DNA of 13,798 nt. Origin: DAOVRL01 sp964459805 (lineage in GTDB: Bacteria > Planctomycetota > Phycisphaerae > Sedimentisphaerales > Anaerobacaceae). Below are positions 1 to 7,398 of this stretch, in pieces. Position 1 is the stretch's first letter. Each line of letters begins with the position of its first letter. A program made the position numbers and the translations under genes. The stretch is taken from positions 1-13,798 of the forward strand of contig CAYWOD010000086.1 in NCBI GenBank assembly GCA_964459805.1. The letters run 5' to 3'. Under the pieces are notes generated by a model that made no database searches, was not told the origin of the DNA, and worked only from the letters and a program-made list of their open reading frames with translations.

Positions 1-55
<55 letters not shown>

Positions 56-404
56 GATACGGAATACACTGTTCACCACTCTGACAGTGAAGCAGAAAAA
101 AAATAGAAACAATAACCTTGACCTGTTCGTACTCCTGAAAATACGAACATTTCCCTTGCTCCTGGCCCGATTTGCGTTCAGACGCGGCACAGGAACCAGC
201 AATTTATGTCAGCTTTTTAATATAAACTACTGACTTTACACAAATGACCGCTAACGTGCAAACATAAAAAAACGAAAAAAACAAAAAAACTGTGAAAATT
301 GTAGGATTTTTGGATTTCCGTGTTTTTCCCGGGAAGAAGCCTTATCCGGTCTGTTTGTGCCGACGTGCTGTCGCCCAAATGCCTCGTCCAAGCGCAATTC
401 GTGA
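56..404. other. Intergenic region between HEAT lipoprotein gene and tRNA-Thr
   Basis: About 350 bp with no supportable gene; the short plus-strand frames here run into the antisense of the HEAT gene and have no recognisable product. Visible content: a 6-bp inverted repeat CACTGT (67-72) / ACAGTG (84-89) in the tRNA leader, an 8-bp inverted repeat at 124-149, three A7 tracts at 266-272, 275-281 and 283-289, and a near-palindrome around TTCCCGGGAA near 327-336. On the minus strand the A7 tracts are T-runs downstream of the HEAT gene and could help end transcription, but no good stem precedes them. Confidence 0.6.
124..149. repeat. Perfect 8-bp inverted repeat, 10-base spacer
   Basis: TGTTCGTA (124-131) and TACGAACA (142-149) are exact reverse complements separated by 10 bases. 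It lies about 70 bp upstream of the minus-strand tRNA-Thr gene. The symmetry and spacing fit a dimeric repressor operator or a short hairpin. The regulator is unknown, and there is no T-run making it an obvious terminator. Confidence 0.5.
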
Positions 405-2672
405 TCAAGTACCGTCTTGTTCCGACTTACCCGGCATCATGGCCTTGCCAAGACGGATTGTCCACTGTCTCAGCCGTTCTCGCCACAGCGGTCTTGCTTC
501 AGGGGTCTTTATCTCGGTTAATACGCCCAAAACCGCGTTTGCATCGGCCCCCAGGGGCGGCTCAGTAAGATAATCGTCAAGTGAACGCACCAAAACATCG
601 TTTGGGTCCAAATCTTCCCTAAGCAGCGAGTTCTCAATCAATTTGGCGGCGAGTTCGATTTTCGGCCATCTCAAATAGGCATTGAGTAAGTCCGGTAATA
701 TCACCTTTTTCTCCTCAATAGTTGAGGCGGCTTCGTGCAACCTCCCCAGATAGTCAGCCGCCCGCTCGAACAGACCTGTTTTAATATACAGTTCAGCCAG
801 CTTCTCTCTAACATCCTTGAGCATTTTTGGCTTATTCTCGGCCACGGCTTTTCTCTCGGCCAGCTCGAGAAAGGTGATTTTCTGGGCATCAGAGGCCTGA
901 GTGCTGCTGTTTTCGGGCGCGAATGTGCTTACCCAGTCGTTAAGAGCCGCAGAATCGGAGCCGTTGAATATTTTGAGCATCGCCTGCCAGGCCGGCTCGC
1001 TTTCGGAGTTTGAACCTATTTTTCCTGCCAGCCAGAGCAGATCCTCTTTTCCGCCTACATCCCCAGCCAGCGCAATCAGTTTCTTCCTTATTATGGCACT
1101 GGGGTCATTAACAAAGTCTTTTCTCAATCTTTTCAGGGCGGCTGCTTTGTCAATATAGATAAGGCCATCTACCGCCGCCTCACGGACAAAATCCGTTTTG
1201 TCGGTTAAAGCTGCTTCAAACAGAGGGCCAAAACGTTTCTTTGATTGGGCCTTGTGCACACTCTGGGGCGCACAGAGGCCCGCCAGGGCACTGAGCAGCT
1301 CTCCCCGGAGGGGGCCATCGGAGCCATTCTTAAGGCCGTGGTATCTTTGCGCCAGCAAACTGAGATATCGGTCGGTCTCAGCGCTCGTCAACCCATCCTG
1401 CTCAAGGAGCTTTTTCATAACTTCGGCGCCTTTTTGTGCCTTTGCCGGCGTTTGCTCGGCGAGGTACTTCACCGCCCATTCGAGGGTTTGTTTTCTTATC
1501 TCCGGCGGGATTTTTATCTTCGAATTGGGTAAAAAGGCGATGTAGCACGCACTGCCGAGGGCACTGAACAGCTGTGTTTTGACCTGATCGTCCTGTTCAG
1601 CTTCAAGCTGCGTTAGCAGGTCTCGGGCTGAATCTACCTCTGTCATAAAGGACAAGACTGCCGCTGTTTTCAGCCGAACGTCCCGGTTCTGGTCCGAAAC
1701 CAGATTAACCAAAACGGGCCCAACCTCAGCCGGCAGTTTTGGATTCGGCCTTGTTCCGACACGGTCCTGCCGAATCTTCTCCAGTGTCCACAATCGAACT
1801 ATGGCCTCAAAACCACTCAAATGCTCAGTCAGGAACTTGGCCTTCTCAGCGTCATCACCGATCGCAGCGTACACATTGTCCAGTGCCAATAGGTATCGCC
1901 CTTGCCACAGCGCCAATTCGCTTTTGGCACCGCGTATTTGTGCTTCCTTGCGAATCAGCCGTGCTCGCAGGAATGCCACCGGACCCTCGCGTACAAGGTT
2001 CCTTACAATCTGCTTGCGGGTTTTGGTGTCCGTCCCCGCCGGTATCCCCAGGGTGAGCAGTGCTTTTTCCGCCTCGGCGGCCAGGTCTTCCTCTGGACTG
2101 TCAACGAGCGTCAGGAGCGTAATTGCCGCCCGCATATCGGGATGCAGTTCCAGTGCGTATATCGCGTTTAGTCTGGCTTCAAGAGGCAAGGAAGAGTTGG
2201 CAATCAGTTGTTCGAGCGGTTCGGAGATATGCTCATAGTCAAAGATCAGGGTTGCCTCGGCGGCCAGTTTAGCCGTGGCGGAATTATCGGCGACCAGGAC
2301 TCCAAGTAGAGGCTGGACAAAATCATCGACGTTATTCAGAGTCTCCTGGCCGGTCCGGGCCTGAATCAATGCCTTGCACACAGCTTTGCGTACAGCATCA
2401 TTTTCAGTCTGCTTTAGGGCATCAAGCAAAATTTGTCTGGCTGGCGGGTTTTCGCTGAGCAGCATTACTGTGGCTGCGTTTATGCGCATCTGGTCGCTTG
2501 AGGTTTTCTCGAGCAATACCCTTTTGTTGAGTTCCAGTTGCGGGTCAAGCTCGACTTTCTCGGACGACTCCTTGGCCGCAAAGGAGGTCTCGCGAGCGAC
2601 GCTCCCGATTATCGGGGATTGACACCCTATCACCAGTGCCAGTATTACAAGGTACAGACGCTTTGTGCTCAT
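405..2672 (-). CDS. HEAT-repeat lipoprotein, 755 residues
   Basis: The protein starts with a lipoprotein signal peptide: MSTKRLY, a hydrophobic core, then the lipobox VIGC with the lipid-modified Cys at residue 17. Roughly residues 60-590 are helical, rich in Leu, Ala and charged residues, with recurring HEAT-type units (for example DAVRKAVCKALIQAR and DRNVRLKTAAVLSFM-like pairs such as NRDVRLKTAAVLSF). The last ~160 residues include a TPR-like stretch (KLAELYIKTGLFERAADYLG). HEAT solenoids usually act as protein-binding scaffolds; the partner is unknown. The frame can be extended to a TTG at 2744, but a promoter lies inside that extension and the lipobox spacing is ideal from the ATG at 2672, so 2672 is chosen. 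No strong Shine-Dalgarno is seen. It is transcribed away from xerD with its own promoter. Confidence 0.88.
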   Translation of the reverse strand: MSTKRLYLVILALVIGCQSPIIGSVARETSFAAKESSEKVELDPQLELNKRVLLEKTSSDQMRINAATVMLLSENPPARQILLDALKQTENDAVRKAVCKALIQARTGQETLNNVDDFVQPLLGVLVADNSATAKLAAEATLIFDYEHISEPLEQLIANSSLPLEARLNAIYALELHPDMRAAITLLTLVDSPEEDLAAEAEKALLTLGIPAGTDTKTRKQIVRNLVREGPVAFLRARLIRKEAQIRGAKSELALWQGRYLLALDNVYAAIGDDAEKAKFLTEHLSGFEAIVRLWTLEKIRQDRVGTRPNPKLPAEVGPVLVNLVSDQNRDVRLKTAAVLSFMTEVDSARDLLTQLEAEQDDQVKTQLFSALGSACYIAFLPNSKIKIPPEIRKQTLEWAVKYLAEQTPAKAQKGAEVMKKLLEQDGLTSAETDRYLSLLAQRYHGLKNGSDGPLRGELLSALAGLCAPQSVHKAQSKKRFGPLFEAALTDKTDFVREAAVDGLIYIDKAAALKRLRKDFVNDPSAIIRKKLIALAGDVGGKEDLLWLAGKIGSNSESEPAWQAMLKIFNGSDSAALNDWVSTFAPENSSTQASDAQKITFLELAERKAVAENKPKMLKDVREKLAELYIKTGLFERAADYLGRLHEAASTIEEKKVILPDLLNAYLRWPKIELAAKLIENSLLREDLDPNDVLVRSLDDYLTEPPLGADANAVLGVLTEIKTPEARPLWRERLRQWTIRLGKAMMPGKSEQDGT

Positions 2673-2715
2673 CCGGACGACCCTAAGGAAAATGTTGACC
2701 GTCAGTTTGGCTACC

Positions 2716-2744
2716 ATAATAAGCCCGAAGTATATCGGCGTCAA
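2716..2744 (-). promoter_or_regulatory. Sigma-70-type promoter of the HEAT lipoprotein gene
   Basis: On the minus strand TTGACG (2744-2739) and TATTAT (2721-2716) are separated by exactly 17 bp; each box matches the consensus at 5 of 6 positions. Transcription would begin near 2709, giving a leader of about 37 bases before the ATG at 2672. It also shows that longer forms starting at 2744 or 2717 are unlikely. Confidence 0.7.
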
Positions 2745-2762
2745 CTTTGGTTTTATCGCGAT

Positions 2763-2861
2763 TCATAATTTATCACAGACATTCGCTCCGGCGACCGCCA
2801 AAGACTCTTCGAAGGCATCGTATCTGCGTTTTGGAGCTCGGATGTGACTGCGGTTTTTCAT
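2763..2861 (-). CDS. Possible 32-residue peptide overlapping xerD stop
   Basis: The ATG at 2861-2859 overlaps the xerD stop TGA (2860-2858) in an ATGA arrangement, the usual geometry of translational coupling. The frame runs 32 codons to TGA at 2765-2763, ending just before the HEAT-gene promoter. The peptide is basic at its N-terminus (MKNRSHIRAPKRRY) and acidic/hydrophobic afterwards; there is no signal peptide and I recognise no family. There is no separate ribosome site. A chance ORF of this length is quite possible, so this is a candidate only. Confidence 0.3.
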   Translation of the reverse strand: MKNRSHIRAPKRRYDAFEESLAVAGANVCDKL

Positions 2862-3796
2862 GGTCTTGGGTGGAACTTTTTGTGAATGCTCCTTAGCCTC
2901 TCCTGGTCAACGTGTGTATAAATCTGAGTAGTGGCTATGTCAACGTGCCCGAGCATTTCCTGGACGCTTCGCAAGTCGGCGCCTCCTGTCAACAAATGGG
3001 TCGCGAAGCAATGCCTTAACGTATGCACAGTCAATTTTCCGGGCATACCGGCACGCGCAGCATACTTCTTGACCAATCTCCAGATTTCAATACGACCCAG
3101 CGGTAAGCCTGTTCGGGAAAGCAGCAGAAAATCGGAACTTTCCGACTTTGCCAGTTTTGGCCGCAGGTTCTTCAGATAGTCAGCCGAAGCAGCGATGGCT
3201 GCTCTGCCGACCGGAACAACACGCTCTCTGCGGCCTTTGCCGAGGCAGCGCAGGTAGCCGATATCGAGATTCAAATCCGACGTTTTCAGGCCCGCCAGCT
3301 CAGCGGCCCGTAAACCGGTGGCGTAAAGCAGCTCGAGTATTGCCTTATCGCGAAGGTAAAAAGGTTCTTCGGGACAGGGGGCATTTAGAAGGTCAATTAC
3401 CTGCTGCTTGTTGGCGATGGTCGGCAGTCTTTGCCAGAGCTTCGGGCCTTCCAGCAGCTCGGTGAAGTCGTTTTCGAGACGCCCGGTAAGCTTGGCGAAC
3501 CGCAGGAACATTCTTATAGCCACAACGCAGCGTTTCATTGAGCTTTCGGCCTTGGAGCTCTTGGCGAGAGTCTGCAGGTAGTTCTGGATGAGGGTCGGCT
3601 TTAGGTGCTCTATCCGGCTGATTTTTTCGGATTTGCAGAATTCGAGGAATCCTTTCAAATCGCGGCCATAGCCCAAGACGGTGTTCTCGGCCAGGCCGGC
3701 CTCGACTGTGAGGTAATCGAGAAAGCTCTTGACGGCCCGGCCCAAAGGCAAGGTGAGTAACTTTTCGCTTACTGATTGTGTTTGCGTTGAGGGCAT
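2858..3796 (-). CDS. xerD: XerC/XerD-family tyrosine recombinase, 312 residues
   Basis: Site-specific recombinase of the family that resolves chromosome dimers at dif. The N-terminal SAM-like core-binding domain spans residues ~18-105 and the catalytic domain ~125-305. All catalytic residues are visible: Arg163 (ATGLRAAEL), Lys187 (LGKGRRERVVP), His258 and Arg261 (HTLRHCFATHLL), His284 (LGHVDIATTQ) and nucleophile Tyr293 (IYTHV). Their spacing is almost identical to E. coli XerD. The first ATG in frame is at 3796; an upstream TTG at 3850 would add 18 residues without homology value. The ATG has only a weak GAGAG directly before it. The gene sits alone, divergent from the DUF3160 gene, with no attachment site or integrase cargo around it, which favours housekeeping Xer over a mobile-element integrase. 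XerC and XerD cannot be separated from sequence alone. Confidence 0.85.
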   Translation of the reverse strand: MPSTQTQSVSEKLLTLPLGRAVKSFLDYLTVEAGLAENTVLGYGRDLKGFLEFCKSEKISRIEHLKPTLIQNYLQTLAKSSKAESSMKRCVVAIRMFLRFAKLTGRLENDFTELLEGPKLWQRLPTIANKQQVIDLLNAPCPEEPFYLRDKAILELLYATGLRAAELAGLKTSDLNLDIGYLRCLGKGRRERVVPVGRAAIAASADYLKNLRPKLAKSESSDFLLLSRTGLPLGRIEIWRLVKKYAARAGMPGKLTVHTLRHCFATHLLTGGADLRSVQEMLGHVDIATTQIYTHVDQERLRSIHKKFHPRP

Positions 3797-3860
3797 CTCT
3801 CGTATCCCGTGGATCGAGTCTTGGTACTCGCAGCGAGCATCAAGTGGCAAGTATTCAAAT

Positions 3861-3889
3861 TTTATATCGGCTTTAGAAAGAGCTGACCT
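3861..3889 (-). promoter_or_regulatory. Weak candidate promoter of xerD
   Basis: On the minus strand a TATAAA box (3866-3861, 5 of 6) sits 17 bp downstream of AGGTCA (3889-3884, only 3 of 6 to the -35 consensus). Transcription would start near 3854, upstream of the ATG at 3796. The -10 box is good and the -35 poor, so this is tentative. Confidence 0.28.
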
Positions 3890-3949
3890 TTAGCCGACAC
3901 GCCCTATGCTGAAAAAAGTTGCGAAAAATAGCAAAAATTCTCTTTGTAC

Positions 3950-3978
3950 TTGAACTTGCCGTCTCTTTGTGGTATAAT
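3950..3978 (+). promoter_or_regulatory. Sigma-70-type promoter of the DUF3160 gene
   Basis: TTGAAC (3950-3955) and a perfect TATAAT (3973-3978) are separated by exactly 17 bp. Transcription would start near 3985, giving a ~30-base leader that contains the ribosome site at 4001-4006. Because it lies inside the 5' extension of the open frame (which reaches back to a TTG at 3919), it fixes the start at 4015. Confidence 0.78.
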
Positions 3979-4000
3979 TCCTACGATATGGGATATTTTT

Positions 4001-4006
4001 GGGAGG
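4001..4006 (+). promoter_or_regulatory. Strong ribosome binding site GGGAGG
   Basis: GGGAGG followed by A lies 8 bases before the ATG at 4015, close to the ideal anti-Shine-Dalgarno match. Together with the promoter just upstream and the signal peptide that begins at this ATG, it settles the start codon. Confidence 0.8.
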
Positions 4007-4014
4007 ATACCCAG

Positions 4015-6942
4015 ATGAAGTATCTGACTATTATCTCGGCTGCCATTCTGGCAGCGACAACCGCCGTATCAGCAAACCCGATTCCGTGGCCCCCACCGGC
4101 AAGCATGCCCTTGGAAGACATGCACGTCGAGATTCGGCAATGCGGTAACGGACTGCATGCCGTCTTCACAGGTGATTTTACATTCGATTATATCCCTGTG
4201 GACGTGCTTTCGATGCTGTTTCCCGTACCGCCGGATGCCGCCAACATAGGCGTCCGGCAGGACGATGTGGAAATAGAATGGGCCTGGAGCGCCGAAGACT
4301 ATCCCACCATTCTGCCCGAAATGCCTCAAATACCGATGATCGAATGGGCCGGCCCCTTTCCTGAGACCGGCGCGATCTTCCGAGTCGATTACGAACACGA
4401 TCTTATCGAACGGCCGAACGAGCTCATCTTCTTCTATGCAGTTGGGACAGGCAAATACTTCCCAACCTATGAGAAAACGACCACCGCCTACTTCGACATC
4501 CTTCTTCCTGGGGGCTTTTCTGTTTCCGGGGTCTGGCTGGACGAGACCCCACATGACTACCAGGTAATCGGCTCACATCTGATGGTCACGATACAATCCG
4601 CTTTCGGCCCTATCACAAAGGACCTTATAGTCTCGCTTGTGCCCGATAACAAACCAACAGATTTTGGCAGTTTTGCGGCATTAGGTCTGCATTGGCTCGA
4701 AACCGACTGCAATGAGCCGGACTGGTGCGGCGGGGCGGATTTGAGCTGCGACGGCGCTGTGGATATGAATGACGTCAGGCTGTTGGCCGACAGGTGGCTC
4801 GAACCTGAAGCCGATGAGCTTGCCAAGCCGGCCCTTGCCAGGTATTACGTCCCATACGAAGCCGCCGCCGAGCCGGATGCACCGGGCTATACGCTTCCGC
4901 TCGACCTCAATCACGTCAGCAACTACGACTCTGTCGATGCGCGGCTTGGCATAGAGAGTGCGGCGCCACTGCTCCGGCAAAACGGCTTCGCCGTCGTGGA
5001 ATACGACTTCGGCTCGTTCGATCCGAACCGCGACGATATCGTCAAGCCCTACGAGTACCTCAGCATGATGGATGTTCCGTTATTTGTTACATCGGACACG
5101 CTGCTGCATCTCTATCACATTCAGTTCGATGAAACGTTGAAGGACGTGGAGGAGCGCGAGTTTTTTGGGGACATCCGTGACTTAACGGCGGCGCTGCTGG
5201 ATAAGGCGCTGGCCCAGCATGAACAATACACCGGTGATCTGAAGAAAGCAGCAAAACGCAATGTGGCCTATCTTGCAGTTGCGCGGAAGCTAATCGACCC
5301 GACCGCTGAGGTCCCGGGCCTGGTCGCCTATGACGTCGCCGGCGAGCTGGGCAAAATAGACGCCCACGAGGGGTTCGCAAATAGCGACATCTTCATCTAC
5401 AAGGAAGACTACTCACAGTATGTGCCGAGGGGTCATTACACCCGAAGTGAGCTGCTAAAACGCTATTTCAGGACGTTGATGTGGTATGGGAGGACGGCGT
5501 TTCTGCTCAAGGGCGCCGAGAATTGGGGGCAGATGGGCACTGCCCTTATCAGCATGGCCGATGCGAAGATTCAGACAACCCAGGCGGTGCTGCTGGCCAG
5601 ATCAATTGATCAAGTCAAGATAGGCCGGCGCACCGGACGCGAGGTTTGGGACCGGATATATACCGTCACCGCCTTCTACGTGGGCCTGGCGGACGACCTA
5701 ACGCCACACGAATATCTCGTCGCAGTCAATAAGGTCTTCGGCAGCAGCTTTGAACCGAGCGATCTGGCCGACGAAGATGAATTCTTTGCCCTGAAGGCCG
5801 AGCTTGCCCTGCTGCGCTCACCCCAGATCTTCGGCGGCACCGGCAACCCGTTCGTCAAGCCGCCTATTACACCCGAGTCTCTTAACGAGGTGCTCGACAA
5901 GACCAAGGGTATGCGATTTATGGGCCAGCGGTTCATCCCGGACTCGTATATGTTCCAACACTTAGTATTCCCGGAGGTGGGGCCTTATACCGCGGATGCG
6001 GACCCCAAACCTTTCACGTACGGATTTACAGGGATATTCTGGGGACGGTGCTTTCCGCGCGGTCTGGACGTTATGGCCGTCTTAGGGTCCAAACGAGCCA
6101 AAACCATCCTCGTCGGGCAGGGTGATACGGACTATATCAATTATTGGCTGCGGTTCAATGACCTCAAAGCCCAGTTCGATGCCTTTGGCATATCCGACTG
6201 GAACCGGAACCTCTATTGGGGCTGGCTCTATTCGCTCCGGGCCTTGGTAGATGAATTCGGCGAGGGATACCCAAGCTTTATGCAGACCGAGGCGTGGGAG
6301 AAAAAGCAGCTCAACGCGGCCCTGGCATCGTGGGCGGAACTGCGTCACGACACCATTCTCTATGCCAAGCAAAGCTATACACCTGTCGGAACCGGTCTTC
6401 CTCCTCCGCCACCGCCCGGATACGTTGAGCCGGTGCCGGAATTCTACGCCCGGCTGCTGGCCCTGACGCGGATGACCCGGCAGGGCCTGAGCGACCTCGA
6501 TGCACTGTCGGTTCAGGCGACAGAGCGGCTGGTAAGCCTCGAAAACATATTGAGCCGGCTAATAGAAATCGCCAATAAGGAACTGATGAATCAAGAACTC
6601 TCGAACTGGGATAACCTCTATATCAAGAACATCGGCAAGATACTCGAAGGGGCTGTCACTGGCGTTGAAGGAACCGGCGTCAAGACAACTCTCGTCGCCG
6701 ATGTTCACACCGACGGCAATTCGAGCAAGGTCCTCGAGGAAGGCGTCGGGTATGTGGACCTGATAATCGCGGCTTGCCCGGCTGTTGACGGCTCGATTTT
6801 CCTCGCGGCAGGGCCCGTCCTCTCATATTACGAGTTCAAGCATCCGATGAGCGACCGGCTTACCGACGAGGCCTGGCGGGACCTGCTCAAATCCCCCGAA
6901 AAGCCCGAAAGACCCCCGTGGTTTCAGCCGTTGATGCCCTGA
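4015..6942 (+). CDS. Exported DUF3160 protein with internal dockerin-like module, 975 residues
   Basis: The start is set by the promoter and GGGAGG site. Residues 1-20 are a Sec signal peptide ending AVSA before NPIPW, so the protein is exported. Residues ~21-215 form a beta-rich region with aromatics that I do not recognise. Residues ~218-265 are a dockerin-like module of the kind common in Phycisphaerae: a first half around ALGLHWLETDC, then a calcium loop starting at Asp242 with ligands Asp242, Ser244, Asp246 and Asp253 (DLSCDGAVDMND), then LLADRWLEP. Residues ~290-960 match DUF3160: FVTSDTLLHLYHIQFDETL near 357, GLDVMAVLGSKRA near 683, and a proline run before GYVEPVPEFYARLL near 800. DUF3160 is found in exported bacterial and archaeal proteins and has no established reaction. 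It is monocistronic by context. The dockerin lies between two large domains rather than at the C-terminus, which is unusual. Confidence 0.87.
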   Translation: MKYLTIISAAILAATTAVSANPIPWPPPASMPLEDMHVEIRQCGNGLHAVFTGDFTFDYIPVDVLSMLFPVPPDAANIGVRQDDVEIEWAWSAEDYPTILPEMPQIPMIEWAGPFPETGAIFRVDYEHDLIERPNELIFFYAVGTGKYFPTYEKTTTAYFDILLPGGFSVSGVWLDETPHDYQVIGSHLMVTIQSAFGPITKDLIVSLVPDNKPTDFGSFAALGLHWLETDCNEPDWCGGADLSCDGAVDMNDVRLLADRWLEPEADELAKPALARYYVPYEAAAEPDAPGYTLPLDLNHVSNYDSVDARLGIESAAPLLRQNGFAVVEYDFGSFDPNRDDIVKPYEYLSMMDVPLFVTSDTLLHLYHIQFDETLKDVEEREFFGDIRDLTAALLDKALAQHEQYTGDLKKAAKRNVAYLAVARKLIDPTAEVPGLVAYDVAGELGKIDAHEGFANSDIFIYKEDYSQYVPRGHYTRSELLKRYFRTLMWYGRTAFLLKGAENWGQMGTALISMADAKIQTTQAVLLARSIDQVKIGRRTGREVWDRIYTVTAFYVGLADDLTPHEYLVAVNKVFGSSFEPSDLADEDEFFALKAELALLRSPQIFGGTGNPFVKPPITPESLNEVLDKTKGMRFMGQRFIPDSYMFQHLVFPEVGPYTADADPKPFTYGFTGIFWGRCFPRGLDVMAVLGSKRAKTILVGQGDTDYINYWLRFNDLKAQFDAFGISDWNRNLYWGWLYSLRALVDEFGEGYPSFMQTEAWEKKQLNAALASWAELRHDTILYAKQSYTPVGTGLPPPPPPGYVEPVPEFYARLLALTRMTRQGLSDLDALSVQATERLVSLENILSRLIEIANKELMNQELSNWDNLYIKNIGKILEGAVTGVEGTGVKTTLVADVHTDGNSSKVLEEGVGYVDLIIAACPAVDGSIFLAAGPVLSYYEFKHPMSDRLTDEAWRDLLKSPEKPERPPWFQPLMP

Positions 6943-7036
6943 TGCCATGCTCGAAGCTCGATGGCTCTCACGCTTAGCGTCAGCAAATCTGGATCACGCT
7001 GTCGATTTGCGGTACGGCGGAACAACATAGATGGGC

Positions 7037-7080
7037 GGCCCGATGCTTCGCTCCACTACGTTCCGCTCAGAATGACAGGC
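7037..7080 (-). repeat. REP-like interspersed sequence (TGTCATTCTGAGCG type)
   Basis: On the minus strand the stretch reads TGTCATTCTGAGCGGAACG, then TAGTGGAGCGAAGCATCGGG, with GAGCG repeated directly about 15 bases apart. From general knowledge, sequences of the form TGTCATTCTGAGCGAAGCGAAG recur in intergenic regions of many bacterial genomes and metagenome bins. Only one copy is visible here, so its repetitive nature cannot be shown from this window. Confidence 0.45.
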
Positions 7081-7140
7081 GGCGCAGTGGCTGGATTCTT
7101 GACACTGAAAACCCGCTCCGAAAAGGACGCATAGTACTTG

Positions 7141-7182
7141 GCTTTGAGACTCAAAGCAGTAGAATTGTCCGTCATGGACAAT
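7141..7182. repeat. Two adjacent perfect hairpins
   Basis: GCTTTGA (7141-7147) and TCAAAGC (7151-7157) are 7-bp perfect arms with a 3-base loop. Six bases later ATTGTCC (7164-7170) and GGACAAT (7176-7182) are 7-bp perfect arms with a 5-base loop. Neither has a T-run. The second contains the ATG of the twin-arginine-like relic in its spacer. They could be operators, RNA structure, or remnants of a former leader. Confidence 0.45.
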
Positions 7183-7289
7183 CTAACTCGGCGTGAGCTG
7201 CTGCAGAACGCCGGTCCCGGTGTACTGGCGTTGACCACAACCAGACGGTCGATTTCAATGATCTTGCCATCTTCGCCAACAACTGGTGA
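7174..7289 (+). pseudogene. Overlapping relics: Tat-like signal start and dockerin-like gene end
   Basis: From ATG 7174 one frame reads MDNLTRRELLQNAG followed by PGVLALTTT, resembling the start of a twin-arginine-exported protein (TRRELLQ versus the usual S/T-R-R-x-F-L-K), then loses sense and stops near 7326. In a different frame, 7230-7289 reads GVDHNQTVDFNDLAIFANNW and stops at TGA 7287-7289. This is the closing half of a Phycisphaerae dockerin-like module, usually ending NWL. The first calcium ligand Asp appears replaced by Gly (GAC to GGC would be one base). No open frame upstream connects to it (TGA at 7194). The likely explanation is decayed ends of former genes joined by deletion; chance is possible for the Tat-like part. 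Confidence 0.45.
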
Positions 7290-7342
7290 GAGCAGTTCTC
7301 AGCCACACATACCCATGCTATTTTGAAAAAAGCAATTCGTGC

Positions 7343-7371
7343 TTGAGGTGCCGGTGCGCTGCGCATATAAT
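7343..7371 (+). promoter_or_regulatory. Sigma-70-type promoter of the lipoprotein-galE-kinase operon
   Basis: TTGAGG (7343-7348) and a perfect TATAAT (7366-7371) are spaced by exactly 17 bp. Transcription would start near 7378, just before the AGGAGA ribosome site (7385-7390) and the ATG at 7399. The promoter lies inside the frame extension that begins with GTG 7339, ruling out that longer start. Confidence 0.75.
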
Positions 7372-7398
7372 CAGGCGAAATTTCAGGAGAATACGAAT

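Larger units (their letters stand above)
6943..7398. other. Intergenic region with relics and hairpins
   Basis: About 455 bp without an intact gene. Right after the DUF3160 stop there is an imperfect hairpin GCCAT (6944-6948) / ATGGC (6961-6965) and an 11-bp palindrome ACGCTTAGCGT (6970-6980), but no T-run, so termination here is uncertain. Then come a REP-like stretch (7037-7080), two adjacent hairpins (7141-7182), overlapping coding relics (7174-7289) and finally the promoter and leader of the downstream lipoprotein gene. The short open frames on both strands look non-functional. Confidence 0.6.

Noticed and set aside
2858..3796. Tyrosine recombinase as a phage or island integrase next to the tRNA
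   Set aside because: The tRNA is almost 3 kb away with an unrelated gene between, no att repeats or phage genes are visible, and the protein has Xer length and spacing.
7099..7104. Perfect TTGACA box
   Set aside because: No -10 box at 16-18 bp; the operon promoter at 7343-7371 is far better.
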